A DNA stretch of 64,000 nt. Source: an uncultured Litoreibacter sp. Its GTDB lineage: Bacteria > Pseudomonadota > Alphaproteobacteria > Rhodobacterales > Rhodobacteraceae. How positions within the stretch are numbered: the stretch's first letter is position 1; each line of letters begins with the position of its first letter. Made by a program: the position numbers and the translations under genes. The stretch spans positions 1,302,001 through 1,366,000 of the forward strand of contig CANLVO010000001.1 of the NCBI GenBank assembly GCA_947494645.1, read 5' to 3'. This document shows positions 15,379 through 24,240 of the stretch, piece by piece. A model generated the notes under the pieces. The model was not told where the DNA came from. It did not search any database and worked only from the letters and a program-made list of their open reading frames with translations.

Positions 15379-17064
15379 TCAGCTCCCTTCCCTGTGTGAC
15401 ATGTCATAAACGTCCAAATCGAGCGCGAAACAGGGCTGCCACGGGCCCAGATGCAGTTTGCCGTCTTCGGCTGGGCCGGTCACACCCAGCTCTGCCCCGA
15501 TGGGCTGCCAGCGGCCCTCAGGCATCGCGATTGTGGAGGGCGTGTCAGAGAGGTTGAAGGCGCAGAAGATGCGCTCACCTGCCTCCTGACGGATAAAGCT
15601 TAGCACGTCACCATGGGCCGCAAGCGCCTCATGCGTGCCATGCACCAGCGCCGGATGCGCACGGCGAAAGCCGATGGCGCGGCGGTAATGATGCAGCGGC
15701 GCGCCGGGGTCGGCCTCCTGATCGGTGACATTGCGCGACAGATGCTCGGAGCTTACAGGCAGCCATGGTTGGCTGTCAGAAAAACCACCGTTCTGGTTCG
15801 ACGGCTCCCAAACCATCGGCGTGCGGCAGCCGTCGCGGCCCTTGAACTCGGGCCAGAAGGCGATGCCGTACGGGTCTTGCAGATCCTCGAAAGCCACGTC
15901 TGCCTCGGGGAGACCCAGCTCCTCGCCCTGATACAGGCACGCCGAGCCGCGCAGGCTCATCAGCATGGTCAGGTAAAGCCGCTTGGCGGCGGGCGTCAGG
16001 TTCCAGCGCGTAACGTGGCGCATCACGTCATGGTTTGAGAACGCCCAGCAGGCCCAGCCATCCGGGGCTGCGGTGTCGAGCCGGTTCATCACCTCGACCA
16101 CTCGAGCGGCGGTCAGCTGGTCCTTTGACAAGAACTCGAACGCGTAGCACATGTGGATCCGGTCGGACCCGGAGGTGTATTCACCGAGCAGCTCAAGACC
16201 GCGTTGCGCGTCCCCCACCTCGCCCACGGCGGCGCGACCGGGGTATTCATCCAGCAGCGCCCGGAACCGTTTCAGGAAGGCGATGTTTTCAGGCTGGTTC
16301 TTGGAGTACAGATGCTCCTGGTGATTGTAGGGGTTTACGGAAGGCGCGATGGTGGCGTTCCGGGCCTCGGGCGGTAGTGGTGGATTGTCCCTGAGCGCCT
16401 TGTCGGCGAAGTAGAAGTTGATCGTGTCGAGGCGGAAACCGTCGACGCCGCGGTCCAGCCAGAAGCGGGTCACATCCAGAAGCGCGTCCTGCACCTCCGG
16501 CTCGTGGAAGTTCAGGTCGGGCTGCGACGACAGGAAGTTGTGCAGGAAATATTGCTCCCGGCGCGGCTCCCATGTCCATGCGGGGCCGCCGAAGATCGAC
16601 AGCCAGTTATTGGGCGGCGTGCCATCGGGTTTGGGGTCGGCCCAGACATACCAGTTGGCCTTGTCATTGTCGCGGCTCGCGGCGCTTTCCTTGGACCATG
16701 GGTGCTGATCTGACGTGTGCGACAAGACCAGATCAATCATCACCTTCAGGCCCAGCTGATGCGCGGTTTCCACCAGCGCGTCGAAATCGCTGAGCTGGCC
16801 GAACATCGGGTCCACGTCGCAGTAATCGCTGACGTCATAACCGAAGTCCTTCATAGGCGACGTGAAGAAGGGCGAAATCCAGATCGCATCGACGCCGAGC
16901 GAGCGGATATAGGGCAGCCGCTGGGTGATGCCCAACAGATCGCCAATACCGTCGCCATTGCTGTCTTGATAGGAGCGCGGGTAGATCTGGTAGATCACCG
17001 CCCCGCGCCACCAATCTTCGGCGGCTTTGGCTTGGGAGACGAGTTTCGGGTCTTGTTGCGTCAT
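15379..17064 (-). CDS. aglA: Alpha-glucosidase, GH13
   Basis: The 561-residue cytoplasmic GH13 enzyme hydrolyses imported alpha-glucosides to glucose. It has a catalytic TIM barrel beginning at WWRGAVIYQIYPRSYQDSNG, nucleophile Asp in DGFRLDTINF, acid/base Glu in AVGEVGD, and the transition-state Asp in FSNHDVMRH. Lack of a signal peptide and its place between aglG and aglK agree with hydrolysis after uptake. Oligo-1,6-glucosidase or trehalose-6-phosphate hydrolase are family alternatives, but the operon context supports AglA. Confidence 0.93.
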   Translation of the reverse strand: MTQQDPKLVSQAKAAEDWWRGAVIYQIYPRSYQDSNGDGIGDLLGITQRLPYIRSLGVDAIWISPFFTSPMKDFGYDVSDYCDVDPMFGQLSDFDALVETAHQLGLKVMIDLVLSHTSDQHPWSKESAASRDNDKANWYVWADPKPDGTPPNNWLSIFGGPAWTWEPRREQYFLHNFLSSQPDLNFHEPEVQDALLDVTRFWLDRGVDGFRLDTINFYFADKALRDNPPLPPEARNATIAPSVNPYNHQEHLYSKNQPENIAFLKRFRALLDEYPGRAAVGEVGDAQRGLELLGEYTSGSDRIHMCYAFEFLSKDQLTAARVVEVMNRLDTAAPDGWACWAFSNHDVMRHVTRWNLTPAAKRLYLTMLMSLRGSACLYQGEELGLPEADVAFEDLQDPYGIAFWPEFKGRDGCRTPMVWEPSNQNGGFSDSQPWLPVSSEHLSRNVTDQEADPGAPLHHYRRAIGFRRAHPALVHGTHEALAAHGDVLSFIRQEAGERIFCAFNLSDTPSTIAMPEGRWQPIGAELGVTGPAEDGKLHLGPWQPCFALDLDVYDMSHREGS

Positions 17065-17073
17065 ATCAGGTCT

Positions 17074-18195
17074 CTATTTCACGGAGCCAGCCAAGAGGCC
17101 GCGCACCAGATAACGTTGCATGGTAAAGAAGACGATCAGCGGCACTGCAATGGAGACAAACGCCGCCGCCGCCAATATGCCCCAGTCACCGCCACGGGAG
17201 CCCAGAAGGTCGTCGGCGATCTTGACGGTCATCACCCACGATTCCGAGTTGGAGGGCAGGAAGACCTTGGCCACCAGCAGATCGTTCCATGTCCACAGGA
17301 ACTGGAAGATGGCAAAGCTGGCCAAAGCCGGGAAGGACAGCGGCAGCACGATCTTTGTGAAGACCTGAAAATCCGTGGCCCCATCCACCTTGGCGCTTTC
17401 AATGATGTCGCGCGGCAGACCGACCATGTAGTTGCGCAGCAGATAAATCGCGAGCGGCAGCCCGAAGCCCGTGTGGGCCATCCAGATGCCCAGAAAGCTT
17501 TGCCCCACCCCCATGGCGTTGTGCAGCTTCAGCATCGGCACGAGGGCCAGCTGCAGCGGGACCACCAAGAGCCCGACCACCATGGCGATGAGCAGCCCAC
17601 GGCCCGGAAACTCCATCCAGGCAAGCGCGTAAGCCGCAAAGGCCGCGATCAGGATCGGGATGATCGTGGCGGGGATCGTCACCGTCAGCGTGTTTATGAA
17701 CGCCCTGTCCATGCCGTTGGAGTTGAAGATTTGCTCGTAGTTTATCAGCGAAAACTCGGGCGGGGTCTCGGAGGCGAAGTAGATCGAGGGCGCGCGTTTG
17801 ATCTCGGCTGGCGAGGTGTAGACATAGGACCCGTCGGCCTGAACCGTCAGCGTACGGTCGCGGGTCAATGCGCCGGTTTCGCCAATGGCAAATTCCGTGG
17901 GTGCGGCGCGGCGTCCGCCAAACTCCGACACGGTGCCGGAACCCTCGCCAAAGACATTGCCTTCGAGCACGAACAGCCCGTCACGCTCCACCGGGTCGCC
18001 CTCCGCCTTGACGGCGAAGTTTTGCGTGACCGGCAGCGGTGACAGCCACCATCCGGAGGCGGTGATCTGGTCGCGGTCACGAAAGCTGGAGACCATCAGC
18101 CCGACGGTCGGCACCAGCCAGATGATGACGAGCAGTACGACCGAGATATGCACGGCCCATGTGAGCGAGGATTTAGTGCCTGCGATGTTGTCCAT
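17074..18195 (-). CDS. aglG: Alpha-glucoside ABC transporter permease
   Basis: A 373-residue MalG-type permease. One N-terminal helix is followed by a long periplasmic segment of about 120 residues (from FRDRDQITASGWW to NYEQIFNSN), then five membrane helices with the EAA loop IIESAKVDGATDFQVFTKIVLPLS. The long periplasmic insertion is a known trait of AglG compared with MalG. It starts 3 bp after aglF and is followed 9 bp later by aglA. Confidence 0.92.
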   Translation of the reverse strand: MDNIAGTKSSLTWAVHISVVLLVIIWLVPTVGLMVSSFRDRDQITASGWWLSPLPVTQNFAVKAEGDPVERDGLFVLEGNVFGEGSGTVSEFGGRRAAPTEFAIGETGALTRDRTLTVQADGSYVYTSPAEIKRAPSIYFASETPPEFSLINYEQIFNSNGMDRAFINTLTVTIPATIIPILIAAFAAYALAWMEFPGRGLLIAMVVGLLVVPLQLALVPMLKLHNAMGVGQSFLGIWMAHTGFGLPLAIYLLRNYMVGLPRDIIESAKVDGATDFQVFTKIVLPLSFPALASFAIFQFLWTWNDLLVAKVFLPSNSESWVMTVKIADDLLGSRGGDWGILAAAAFVSIAVPLIVFFTMQRYLVRGLLAGSVK

Positions 18196-18198
18196 GAC

Positions 18199-19179
18199 TT
18201 ACCTCATCTCCTGGCGGGCTTGGCGTATGTTCCAGATCATCACCGGCAGCACGATCAGCATGATCACGAAGGCCACAGCAGTGGCGCGCCCGTCATCGCG
18301 GAACATGTAGCTCATCATGTATGAGGGCAGAATTTCGGTGCCAAAATTGCCGCCGGTCATCGTGTAGACGATGTCGAACACTTTCAGCACCAGAATGGTG
18401 ATGGTGGTCCAGACGACCACGATCGTGCCCATGATCTGCGGCACCTTGATCTTGAAGAAGATCTCGAACGGGTTCGCGCCGTCAATGATCGCAGCTTCAA
18501 TGGTTTCTTCGGGGATGCCGCGCAGGGCGGCGGACAGGATGACCATGGCAAAACCCGTCTGGATCCAGATCAGAATGGCCATCAGGAAGAAGTTGTTCCA
18601 GAAGCGCAGTTGCAGCACGTCAAGCGGCTCGGACGCGCCGAAAAAGAAGCGCAGCGCGTTGATCAGGCCAATGTCAGGGTTGTTGGCGTAGACGAATTTC
18701 CAGATCAGCGACGCCCCCACAAAGGAGATCGCCATCGGCATGAAGATCAGCGATTTGGCGATGTTGCCCCATCTGATGCGGTCGGTGAGCTGCGCGACCA
18801 AGAGGCCGAGAAACGTCGACGCGGCGGGCACGACCAGCATCCACAGCAGGTTGTTCAGAAACGCGGTTTGAAACGTGCTGTCGGCGGCCAGCGAGGCGTA
18901 GTTGCCCAAGCCGATGAACTCCTCACCCGAGCGGTTGAACAGCGAGCGCCAGAAGGAGCCGACCACCGGGTAGAGCAGATAGAGCGACAGCGCGAACATC
19001 GCGGGAAAAAGGAAGAGCCACGGGCGCACCATATTGGCCCGGTTGATGTTGCGGCCCGGGTTTTTGGCCTGCACCGGGAAGATGACTTTGTCGAGGATCA
19101 GGTTGGAGGCGTAGAAATAGCCTATGCAGCCGCCCACACCGATCACGATGGTCAATAGGCCTTGAATGATAGGTGACAT
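18199..19179 (-). CDS. aglF: Alpha-glucoside ABC transporter permease
   Basis: The start is ATG 19179, with GGAGGGA 8-9 nt upstream; an in-frame ATG at 19206 lacks this site. The 326-residue protein is a MalF-type permease with about eight membrane helices and the EAA motif ETIEAAIIDGANPFEIFFKI near residue 240. The aglE gene precedes it by 73 bp, including a GC-rich hairpin that probably makes permease levels lower than binding-protein levels. Confidence 0.92.
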   Translation of the reverse strand: MSPIIQGLLTIVIGVGGCIGYFYASNLILDKVIFPVQAKNPGRNINRANMVRPWLFLFPAMFALSLYLLYPVVGSFWRSLFNRSGEEFIGLGNYASLAADSTFQTAFLNNLLWMLVVPAASTFLGLLVAQLTDRIRWGNIAKSLIFMPMAISFVGASLIWKFVYANNPDIGLINALRFFFGASEPLDVLQLRFWNNFFLMAILIWIQTGFAMVILSAALRGIPEETIEAAIIDGANPFEIFFKIKVPQIMGTIVVVWTTITILVLKVFDIVYTMTGGNFGTEILPSYMMSYMFRDDGRATAVAFVIMLIVLPVMIWNIRQARQEMR

Positions 19180-19206
19180 GGCAGATCCCTCCCCGAACTG
19201 CGCCAT

Positions 19207-19234
19207 GGCCCCGCCGCACCATCGCGCCGGGGCC
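19207..19234 (-). other. Hairpin between aglE and aglF
   Basis: On the minus strand GGCCCCG and CGGGGCC form a perfect 7-bp stem around 14 nt, placed 18 nt after the aglE stop and before the aglF Shine-Dalgarno. No U-run follows. Such structures after binding-protein genes commonly stabilise the upstream message, giving excess binding protein. Confidence 0.5.
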
Positions 19235-19252
19235 GTTTGTGTGGACTGGAGC

Positions 19253-20608
19253 CTAGTTCAAGGCATCCCAGCGTTCCTGAATGCTGGCCGCCACGTCGCC
19301 AGCCGACGCTCCGGTGGCGTAATCCACCATGCCGGTCCAGAAGGCGCCCGCGCCGATCTCGGCAGGCATCAGGTCGGATGCGTCGAACCGGAAGGTTGTG
19401 GCGTCCTGCAGGATTTTACCTTGCGCGCGGAGGCTGTCCTCGGCGTAGGTTTCGAGGTTCACGCCGCCATGTGCGGTCAGGAACCCGCCTTGCGCCATCC
19501 ATGCTTCATGCGCGATGGGCAGCTTCAGGAACTCGAGGAACGCCGTGGTGGCATCTGATGGGTTGGTGATCGCAAAGAGCGTCCCTGCCCCAAGCACCGG
19601 AGCGCCCAGATCCTTTTCCGCATAGGCCGGGAAGTAGAAGAAATCTACGTCCTCGCCAACCGTGGTGCCCTCAGGGAAGAAGGCCGGGATAAAGGACGCC
19701 TGACGGTGCATGTAGCACTTTGGCGGGATCTCGAAGAGGCCTGTCGGGCTGTCACGGAAATCCGTGTTGGCCACAGCGGACGCGCCGCCATCGACAAAGG
19801 CGTCATTGCGCGCGAAGAAGCCGAACTCCTCGATGGCCGCGACCACTTTGGGGTCGTCGAACTTCATCTCGTTGGCCACCCATGCGTCGTAATCCGCGGG
19901 CGAGTTCGTGCGCAGCATCATGTCCTCGACCCAGTCGGTGGCAGGCCAACCTGTTGCCGCACCAGACCCCAGACCGATGCACCACGGTGTCTCGCCTGCG
20001 TCAGCGATTTCCTGTGTCAGCGCTTTGAGGTCTTCCATTGTCTCGGGGATGTCGTAGCCCGCCTCGTCAAAGGCTTCGGGCGAATACCAGACGAGCGATT
20101 TGAGATCGACGCGGTAGAACATGCCGTACATCTGATCAGTGCCGTCTGCGTCTGCATATGTACCCAGATCAACCCAGGACTGACCCGCCGCGAAGTTTTC
20201 GGCAATCCAATCGGACGTGCCATCCGGCAGAGGCGTCAGCAGGCCTTGGCTTGCCATATCAGCGGCCAGACCCGGCTGCGGGAACACGGCGAGGTTGGGC
20301 GCAGAGCCCGCACGGGCGGACACGACGATATCCTGCTCGAAGCTGTCAGAGCCGGAATAGTTCACCGCGGCGCCAGTGGCCTCTGTGAAATACGCGACGA
20401 CGGCGTCGAATTTCTCTTTCTCATTGCCGGTCCAGGGCCCTGTGATGGTGACCGTCTGGCCTGCGAAGTCATTGCCTTCGGCAAATGCGGTGTAGCTGTC
20501 CCAGCTGAACGCGCCCTCACCAGGCGCAAATGGCAGATGCCCGTCAGCCAGAGCGGTCGTGCTCATCAGCGCTGCGGCGGCAAAGCCTGCAAAGAAGTGT
20601 CTTGTCAT
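19253..20608 (-). CDS. aglE: Alpha-glucoside ABC transporter substrate-binding protein
   Basis: A 451-residue periplasmic binding protein with a signal peptide (MTRHFFAGFAAAALMSTTAL, cleavage near ALADG). It belongs to the type 1 extracellular solute-binding family: FAGQTVTITGPW opens the first lobe and the two lobes are about 200 residues each. It is first in the aglEFGAK operon. An AAAGCGCTTT operator lies 71 bp upstream of the ATG. It captures alpha-glucosides (sucrose, maltose, trehalose type) for AglF/G. Confidence 0.92.
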   Translation of the reverse strand: MTRHFFAGFAAAALMSTTALADGHLPFAPGEGAFSWDSYTAFAEGNDFAGQTVTITGPWTGNEKEKFDAVVAYFTEATGAAVNYSGSDSFEQDIVVSARAGSAPNLAVFPQPGLAADMASQGLLTPLPDGTSDWIAENFAAGQSWVDLGTYADADGTDQMYGMFYRVDLKSLVWYSPEAFDEAGYDIPETMEDLKALTQEIADAGETPWCIGLGSGAATGWPATDWVEDMMLRTNSPADYDAWVANEMKFDDPKVVAAIEEFGFFARNDAFVDGGASAVANTDFRDSPTGLFEIPPKCYMHRQASFIPAFFPEGTTVGEDVDFFYFPAYAEKDLGAPVLGAGTLFAITNPSDATTAFLEFLKLPIAHEAWMAQGGFLTAHGGVNLETYAEDSLRAQGKILQDATTFRFDASDLMPAEIGAGAFWTGMVDYATGASAGDVAASIQERWDALN

Positions 20609-20678
20609 GATATCCTCCCATTGGTGGCACGCAATTTTCGTGCCGTCATGTCACCTCTCGCGCGTTGGAGAATCGTTT

Positions 20679-20692
20679 CCAAAGCGCTTTGG
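20679..20692. promoter_or_regulatory. AglR operator O1 (aglE side)
   Basis: CCAAAGCGCTTTGG is a perfect 14-bp LacI-family palindrome, 71 bp upstream of the aglE start. Its core AAAGCGCTTT is repeated in a second site 162 bp away, centre to centre, next to aglR. The pair suggests repression of both divergent operons, possibly with looping. Confidence 0.8.
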
Positions 20693-20840
20693 ATGCCGGA
20701 AAGGTGAACCAGCCAAACCCAACTGTCAATCTGAACCTATGTTGTGGCTGAATTATTGAAGGAAATCGGAAGATTCTTCAAAAAATACACGCTGACCCTT
20801 TGACCAATGCGAATTTCCCCCCTACCAATTGGCCATCCGC

Positions 20841-20854
20841 TCAAAGCGCTTTGA
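20841..20854. promoter_or_regulatory. AglR operator O2 (aglR side)
   Basis: TCAAAGCGCTTTGA is a perfect 14-bp palindrome ending 14 bp before the chosen aglR start codon, where it would block transcription or early elongation of aglR-GH1-glk. It shares the AAAGCGCTTT core with the aglE-side site. Confidence 0.8.
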
Positions 20855-20868
20855 GGTACCAAGGCAAC

Positions 20869-21927
20869 ATGAACCTGCGTGAACTCTCCGAGGAACTGGG
20901 CCTGTCCCAGACAACCGTCAGCCGTGCGCTGAACGGTTTTCCCGAGGTGAATGAGGCGACCCGCAAGCGCGTTCAGGCCGCCGCCGAGGCGCATAATTAC
21001 CGCCCGAACCAAAAGGCAAAATCGCTGGCCACGGGCAAATCCATGCAGATCGGCCATGTGATCCCCTTCTCGCCGCAGCATGACATGGTCAGCAACGTCG
21101 TGTTCTCTGACTTCATCGGCGGCGCGGGCGAGGTCTACGCCCAGCACGGCTATGACATGTTGCTATCGCTGGTGAATTTCGACGACGAGGAGCGGGCGTA
21201 TCGCGAGCTGGCCCGCAAAGGATCTGTTGACGGGATCATCGTGCATGGCCCGACGCAGGATGATCCGCGCATTGGGCTGCTGCAGGAATTGGGCATTCCA
21301 TTCTTTGTGCATGGCCGCTCAACAGATGTAACAACGGCCTATAACTACCTTGATGTGAATAGCAAAAGCGCGTTTCGGCGGGCGACGGAATTTCTGCTGG
21401 ATCTGGGGCATGAGCGGATCGGGCTGATCAACGGATCAGAGCGGATGGACTTCGCGCAGCGTCGCCGTTCGGGCTATGAAGCGGCGCTGATCGCGCGCGG
21501 TATTGAGGTTGATACGGATGTCATGCGCTCCGCTGAGATGACGGAGCCTTACGGCTTCAGCGCCGCGCAGGAGATGCTGGCCTCCGACAACCCGCCCACC
21601 GCGTTCATGGCGTCGTCCATTGTGCCCGCCCTTGGGGTGCGCCGCGCCATTGAAAGCCGCAACCTGACGGTTGGGCGGGACGTGTCGGTGATCTGTTTTG
21701 ACGACGCGATTTCCTACATGCCCAATGGCGAGGGCGAGCCGATTTTTACGGCCGCGCGGTCCTCTGTGCGCGATGCGGGGCGACGCTGTGCGGAGCTGCT
21801 GATCGGGTTGATCAACGACCCCGACACGCCGCCGGTGGCCGAGCTGTGGGAGGCCGAGCTGGTGGTGGGGCAATCCACCGGGCCCGCGCCCAAATCAGCC
21901 GCGACCATCGCCGCGAAGAAAGCCTGA
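20869..21927 (+). CDS. aglR: LacI-family repressor of alpha-glucoside genes
   Basis: I start at ATG 20869, so that the LacI HTH (MNLRELSEELGLSQTTVSRA, residues 1-20) is N-terminal as usual; the frame is open back to 20800 but that would place the operator inside the gene. The 352-residue protein continues with the hinge helix KRVQAAAEAHNYRPN and a periplasmic-binding-like sensor domain. It is divergent from aglE with two matching operators between. The GH1 gene follows 3 bp later, so regulator, hydrolase and kinase share a transcript. Confidence 0.92.
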   Translation: MNLRELSEELGLSQTTVSRALNGFPEVNEATRKRVQAAAEAHNYRPNQKAKSLATGKSMQIGHVIPFSPQHDMVSNVVFSDFIGGAGEVYAQHGYDMLLSLVNFDDEERAYRELARKGSVDGIIVHGPTQDDPRIGLLQELGIPFFVHGRSTDVTTAYNYLDVNSKSAFRRATEFLLDLGHERIGLINGSERMDFAQRRRSGYEAALIARGIEVDTDVMRSAEMTEPYGFSAAQEMLASDNPPTAFMASSIVPALGVRRAIESRNLTVGRDVSVICFDDAISYMPNGEGEPIFTAARSSVRDAGRRCAELLIGLINDPDTPPVAELWEAELVVGQSTGPAPKSAATIAAKKA

Positions 21928-21930
21928 ACC

Positions 21931-23244
21931 ATGCAATTCAAACGGTCGGACTTTCCCGAAGGCTTCCTGTTTTCCGCCGCGACATCTTCGTACCAGATCG
22001 AGGGCCACGGCTTTGGCGGCGCAGGCAAAACGCATTGGGACACGTTTGCGGCCACCCCCGGCAATGTGGTGCGCGCCGAGCATGGGCAAGTGGCGTGCGA
22101 CCACTACCACCGGTTCGAAGAAGATCTGCATCTGGCGCGGGACATGGGACTAGACGCCTACCGCTTCTCAACCTCATGGGCGCGGGTGATGCCGGAGGGG
22201 CGCGGCACGGTGAATGCCGAGGGCCTCGACTTCTACGACCGGCTGGTCGACGCGATGCTGGAGCGCGGGCTGAAGCCGCAGGCGACGCTCTATCATTGGG
22301 AATTGCCAGCGGCTTTGGCTGATCTGGGCGGCTGGCGGAACCCCGATATCTCCCATTGGCTGGCGGATTTTGCGACCGTGGTGATGGGGCGAATTGGCGA
22401 CCGGGTGTTCTCGGCGGTGCCGATTAATGAGCCGTTCTGCGTGGGGTGGCTCAGCCATTTCGAGGGCCATCACGCGCCGGGCATGCGCGACATCAGATCG
22501 ACCGCGCATGCGATGCATCACGTGCTCACCGGCCATGGGCGTGCCATTCAGGCGATGCGGGCGTTGGGGATGAAGAACCTCGGGGCTGTGTGCAATTTCG
22601 AGTTCGCGGCCCCGGCAGATGACAGCGCGGGCGCTGCCAAGGCCGCGCATCTGTACGACGGGATTTACAACCGCTTCTTCATGGGCGGGCTGTTTCACGG
22701 CGCCTACCCCGCTGAGGTGCTGGAGGGCATGGAAGCGCATATGCCCAACGGCTGGCAGGACGATTTCGAGGTGATTGGCCAGCCGCTTGATTGGCTGGGG
22801 TTGAATTACTACACCCGCCAGTTGCTTGCGCCCAATGACGGCGCGTGGCCGTCCATTGACTATGTGAAGGGCCCGCTGCCCAAGACGCAAACCGGCTGGG
22901 AGATTTATCCCGACGGGCTGCATCACTTCCTGACTTGGGTGCATGAGACCTACACCAAGGGCCTGCCCCTGTTTGTGACCGAGAACGGTATGGCCAATGA
23001 CGACCACCCAGGCCGCGATGATGTGGAGCGGATGGCCTATCTGGACCAGCATCTGGATGCCGCAAAGCGTGCGATCAAAGACGGCGTGCCGCTGCAGGGC
23101 TACACGTTCTGGTCGCTTCTGGACAATTACGAATGGTCGCTGGGCTACGAGAAACGCTTCGGGCTGGTGCATGTCGATTTCGACACGCTTGAGCGCACGC
23201 CCAAAGCGTCCTATCACGCCCTTGCCCGTGCGTTAGCCGCATGA
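21931..23244 (+). CDS. GH1 beta-glucosidase
   Basis: The 437-residue cytoplasmic GH1 enzyme has the family start FPEGFLFSAATSSYQIEGH, acid/base Glu in PINEPFCVGW near residue 168, nucleophile Glu in LFVTENGMAND near residue 350, and the terminal aglycone-site region GYTFWSLLDNYEWSLGYEKRFG. It cleaves beta-glucosides such as cellobiose. It is interesting inside an alpha-glucoside regulon because the transporter may serve both linkages. It is translationally close to aglR and followed by glk after 24 bp. Confidence 0.93.
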   Translation: MQFKRSDFPEGFLFSAATSSYQIEGHGFGGAGKTHWDTFAATPGNVVRAEHGQVACDHYHRFEEDLHLARDMGLDAYRFSTSWARVMPEGRGTVNAEGLDFYDRLVDAMLERGLKPQATLYHWELPAALADLGGWRNPDISHWLADFATVVMGRIGDRVFSAVPINEPFCVGWLSHFEGHHAPGMRDIRSTAHAMHHVLTGHGRAIQAMRALGMKNLGAVCNFEFAAPADDSAGAAKAAHLYDGIYNRFFMGGLFHGAYPAEVLEGMEAHMPNGWQDDFEVIGQPLDWLGLNYYTRQLLAPNDGAWPSIDYVKGPLPKTQTGWEIYPDGLHHFLTWVHETYTKGLPLFVTENGMANDDHPGRDDVERMAYLDQHLDAAKRAIKDGVPLQGYTFWSLLDNYEWSLGYEKRFGLVHVDFDTLERTPKASYHALARALAA

Positions 23245-23268
23245 CCCCGCCGCGATAAGGACATCAAG

Positions 23269-24240
23269 ATGAGCACCCACCCGGCCAATCTCTACACGCT
23301 GGTCGCCGATATTGGCGGCACCAACACGCGTGTCGCTCTGGCCGAGGGGGAAAGCCTGCTGACGACCACCGTGCGGCGGTTCGAGAATGCCAAACATGCC
23401 GGGCTGGAATCGGTGCTGCGCACCTATATCGAGCTGGAAGACGGCGTGGATTGCAAAGGCGCATGTGTGGCTTTGGCGGGGCCCGTCAAGGACGGGCGCG
23501 GCACGCTGACCAACCTGAATTGGGAGATCGACGAGGCCGCATTGGCCCGCGCCACGCAAGCCGAAAACGTGGCGATCCTGAACGACCTGCAAGCGCAGGG
23601 ACATGCCATCGGGCGGCTGTCGGACGGATCGGTACGCACGCTGGTGGATGCCCCCTCCCCGCCGGATCCTGCGGCCACAAAGCTGGTGGTGGGCGTCGGC
23701 ACCGGGTTCAACATTGCCCCGGTTTACGAGACCCCCGGCGGGCGGTTTGTTCCTGCCTCTGAGGCTGGCCACGCCAACCTGCCGGTCCGCGCGGAAGAAG
23801 AGCTGGCGTTGATCCGCTATTTTGAGACGGCGCATGGCTTTCCGGCAGTCGAGGACATGCTGTCAGGCCGCGGCTTTGAGCGCTGCTATCTGTGGCTTTC
23901 AGAGCAAGCCGGCACGCCAACAGAAAAATCAGCGGCAGACATCATGCGGAGTTTCGAGGATGGCTCGGACCCCGTGGCCCGCGAAGCGGCGGTGATGTTC
24001 GTGCGCATGCTGGGCACGGTTTCGGGCAACCTGTCCCTGATCCAGCTGCCCTTTGGCGGGGTGTATTTTGCTGGCGGCGTTGCGCGCGCGTTCTCCGCCC
24101 ATTTCGACGATCTGGGCTTTCTGGCGGCGTTTCGGGACAAGGGACGGTTTGCGGGCTTCATGCAAAACTTCGGCGTCCACGTCATCGAGGACGATTACGC
24201 CGCACTGACGGGCTGCGCCACCTATCTGCAGAACAGATAG
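23269..24240 (+). CDS. glk: Glucokinase
   Basis: The 323-residue ROK/Glk-family kinase phosphorylates the glucose released by the neighbouring hydrolases. The phosphate-binding motif ADIGGTNTRVALAEG is at residues 13-27, LNDLQAQGHAI contains the catalytic Asp, and VGVGTGFNIAP plus EAGHANLPVRAEEEL form the sugar site. The length fits bacterial Glk (about 320). Its stop TAG directly abuts the stop of the convergent acetyltransferase gene with no gap. Confidence 0.93.
   Translation: MSTHPANLYTLVADIGGTNTRVALAEGESLLTTTVRRFENAKHAGLESVLRTYIELEDGVDCKGACVALAGPVKDGRGTLTNLNWEIDEAALARATQAENVAILNDLQAQGHAIGRLSDGSVRTLVDAPSPPDPAATKLVVGVGTGFNIAPVYETPGGRFVPASEAGHANLPVRAEEELALIRYFETAHGFPAVEDMLSGRGFERCYLWLSEQAGTPTEKSAADIMRSFEDGSDPVAREAAVMFVRMLGTVSGNLSLIQLPFGGVYFAGGVARAFSAHFDDLGFLAAFRDKGRFAGFMQNFGVHVIEDDYAALTGCATYLQNR

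Noticed and set aside
16717-18042. Long plus-strand open frame (441 codons) across aglA and aglG
   Set aside because: Antisense to well-recognised genes; composition (His/Gln/Arg-rich) is typical of a shadow frame in GC-rich DNA.
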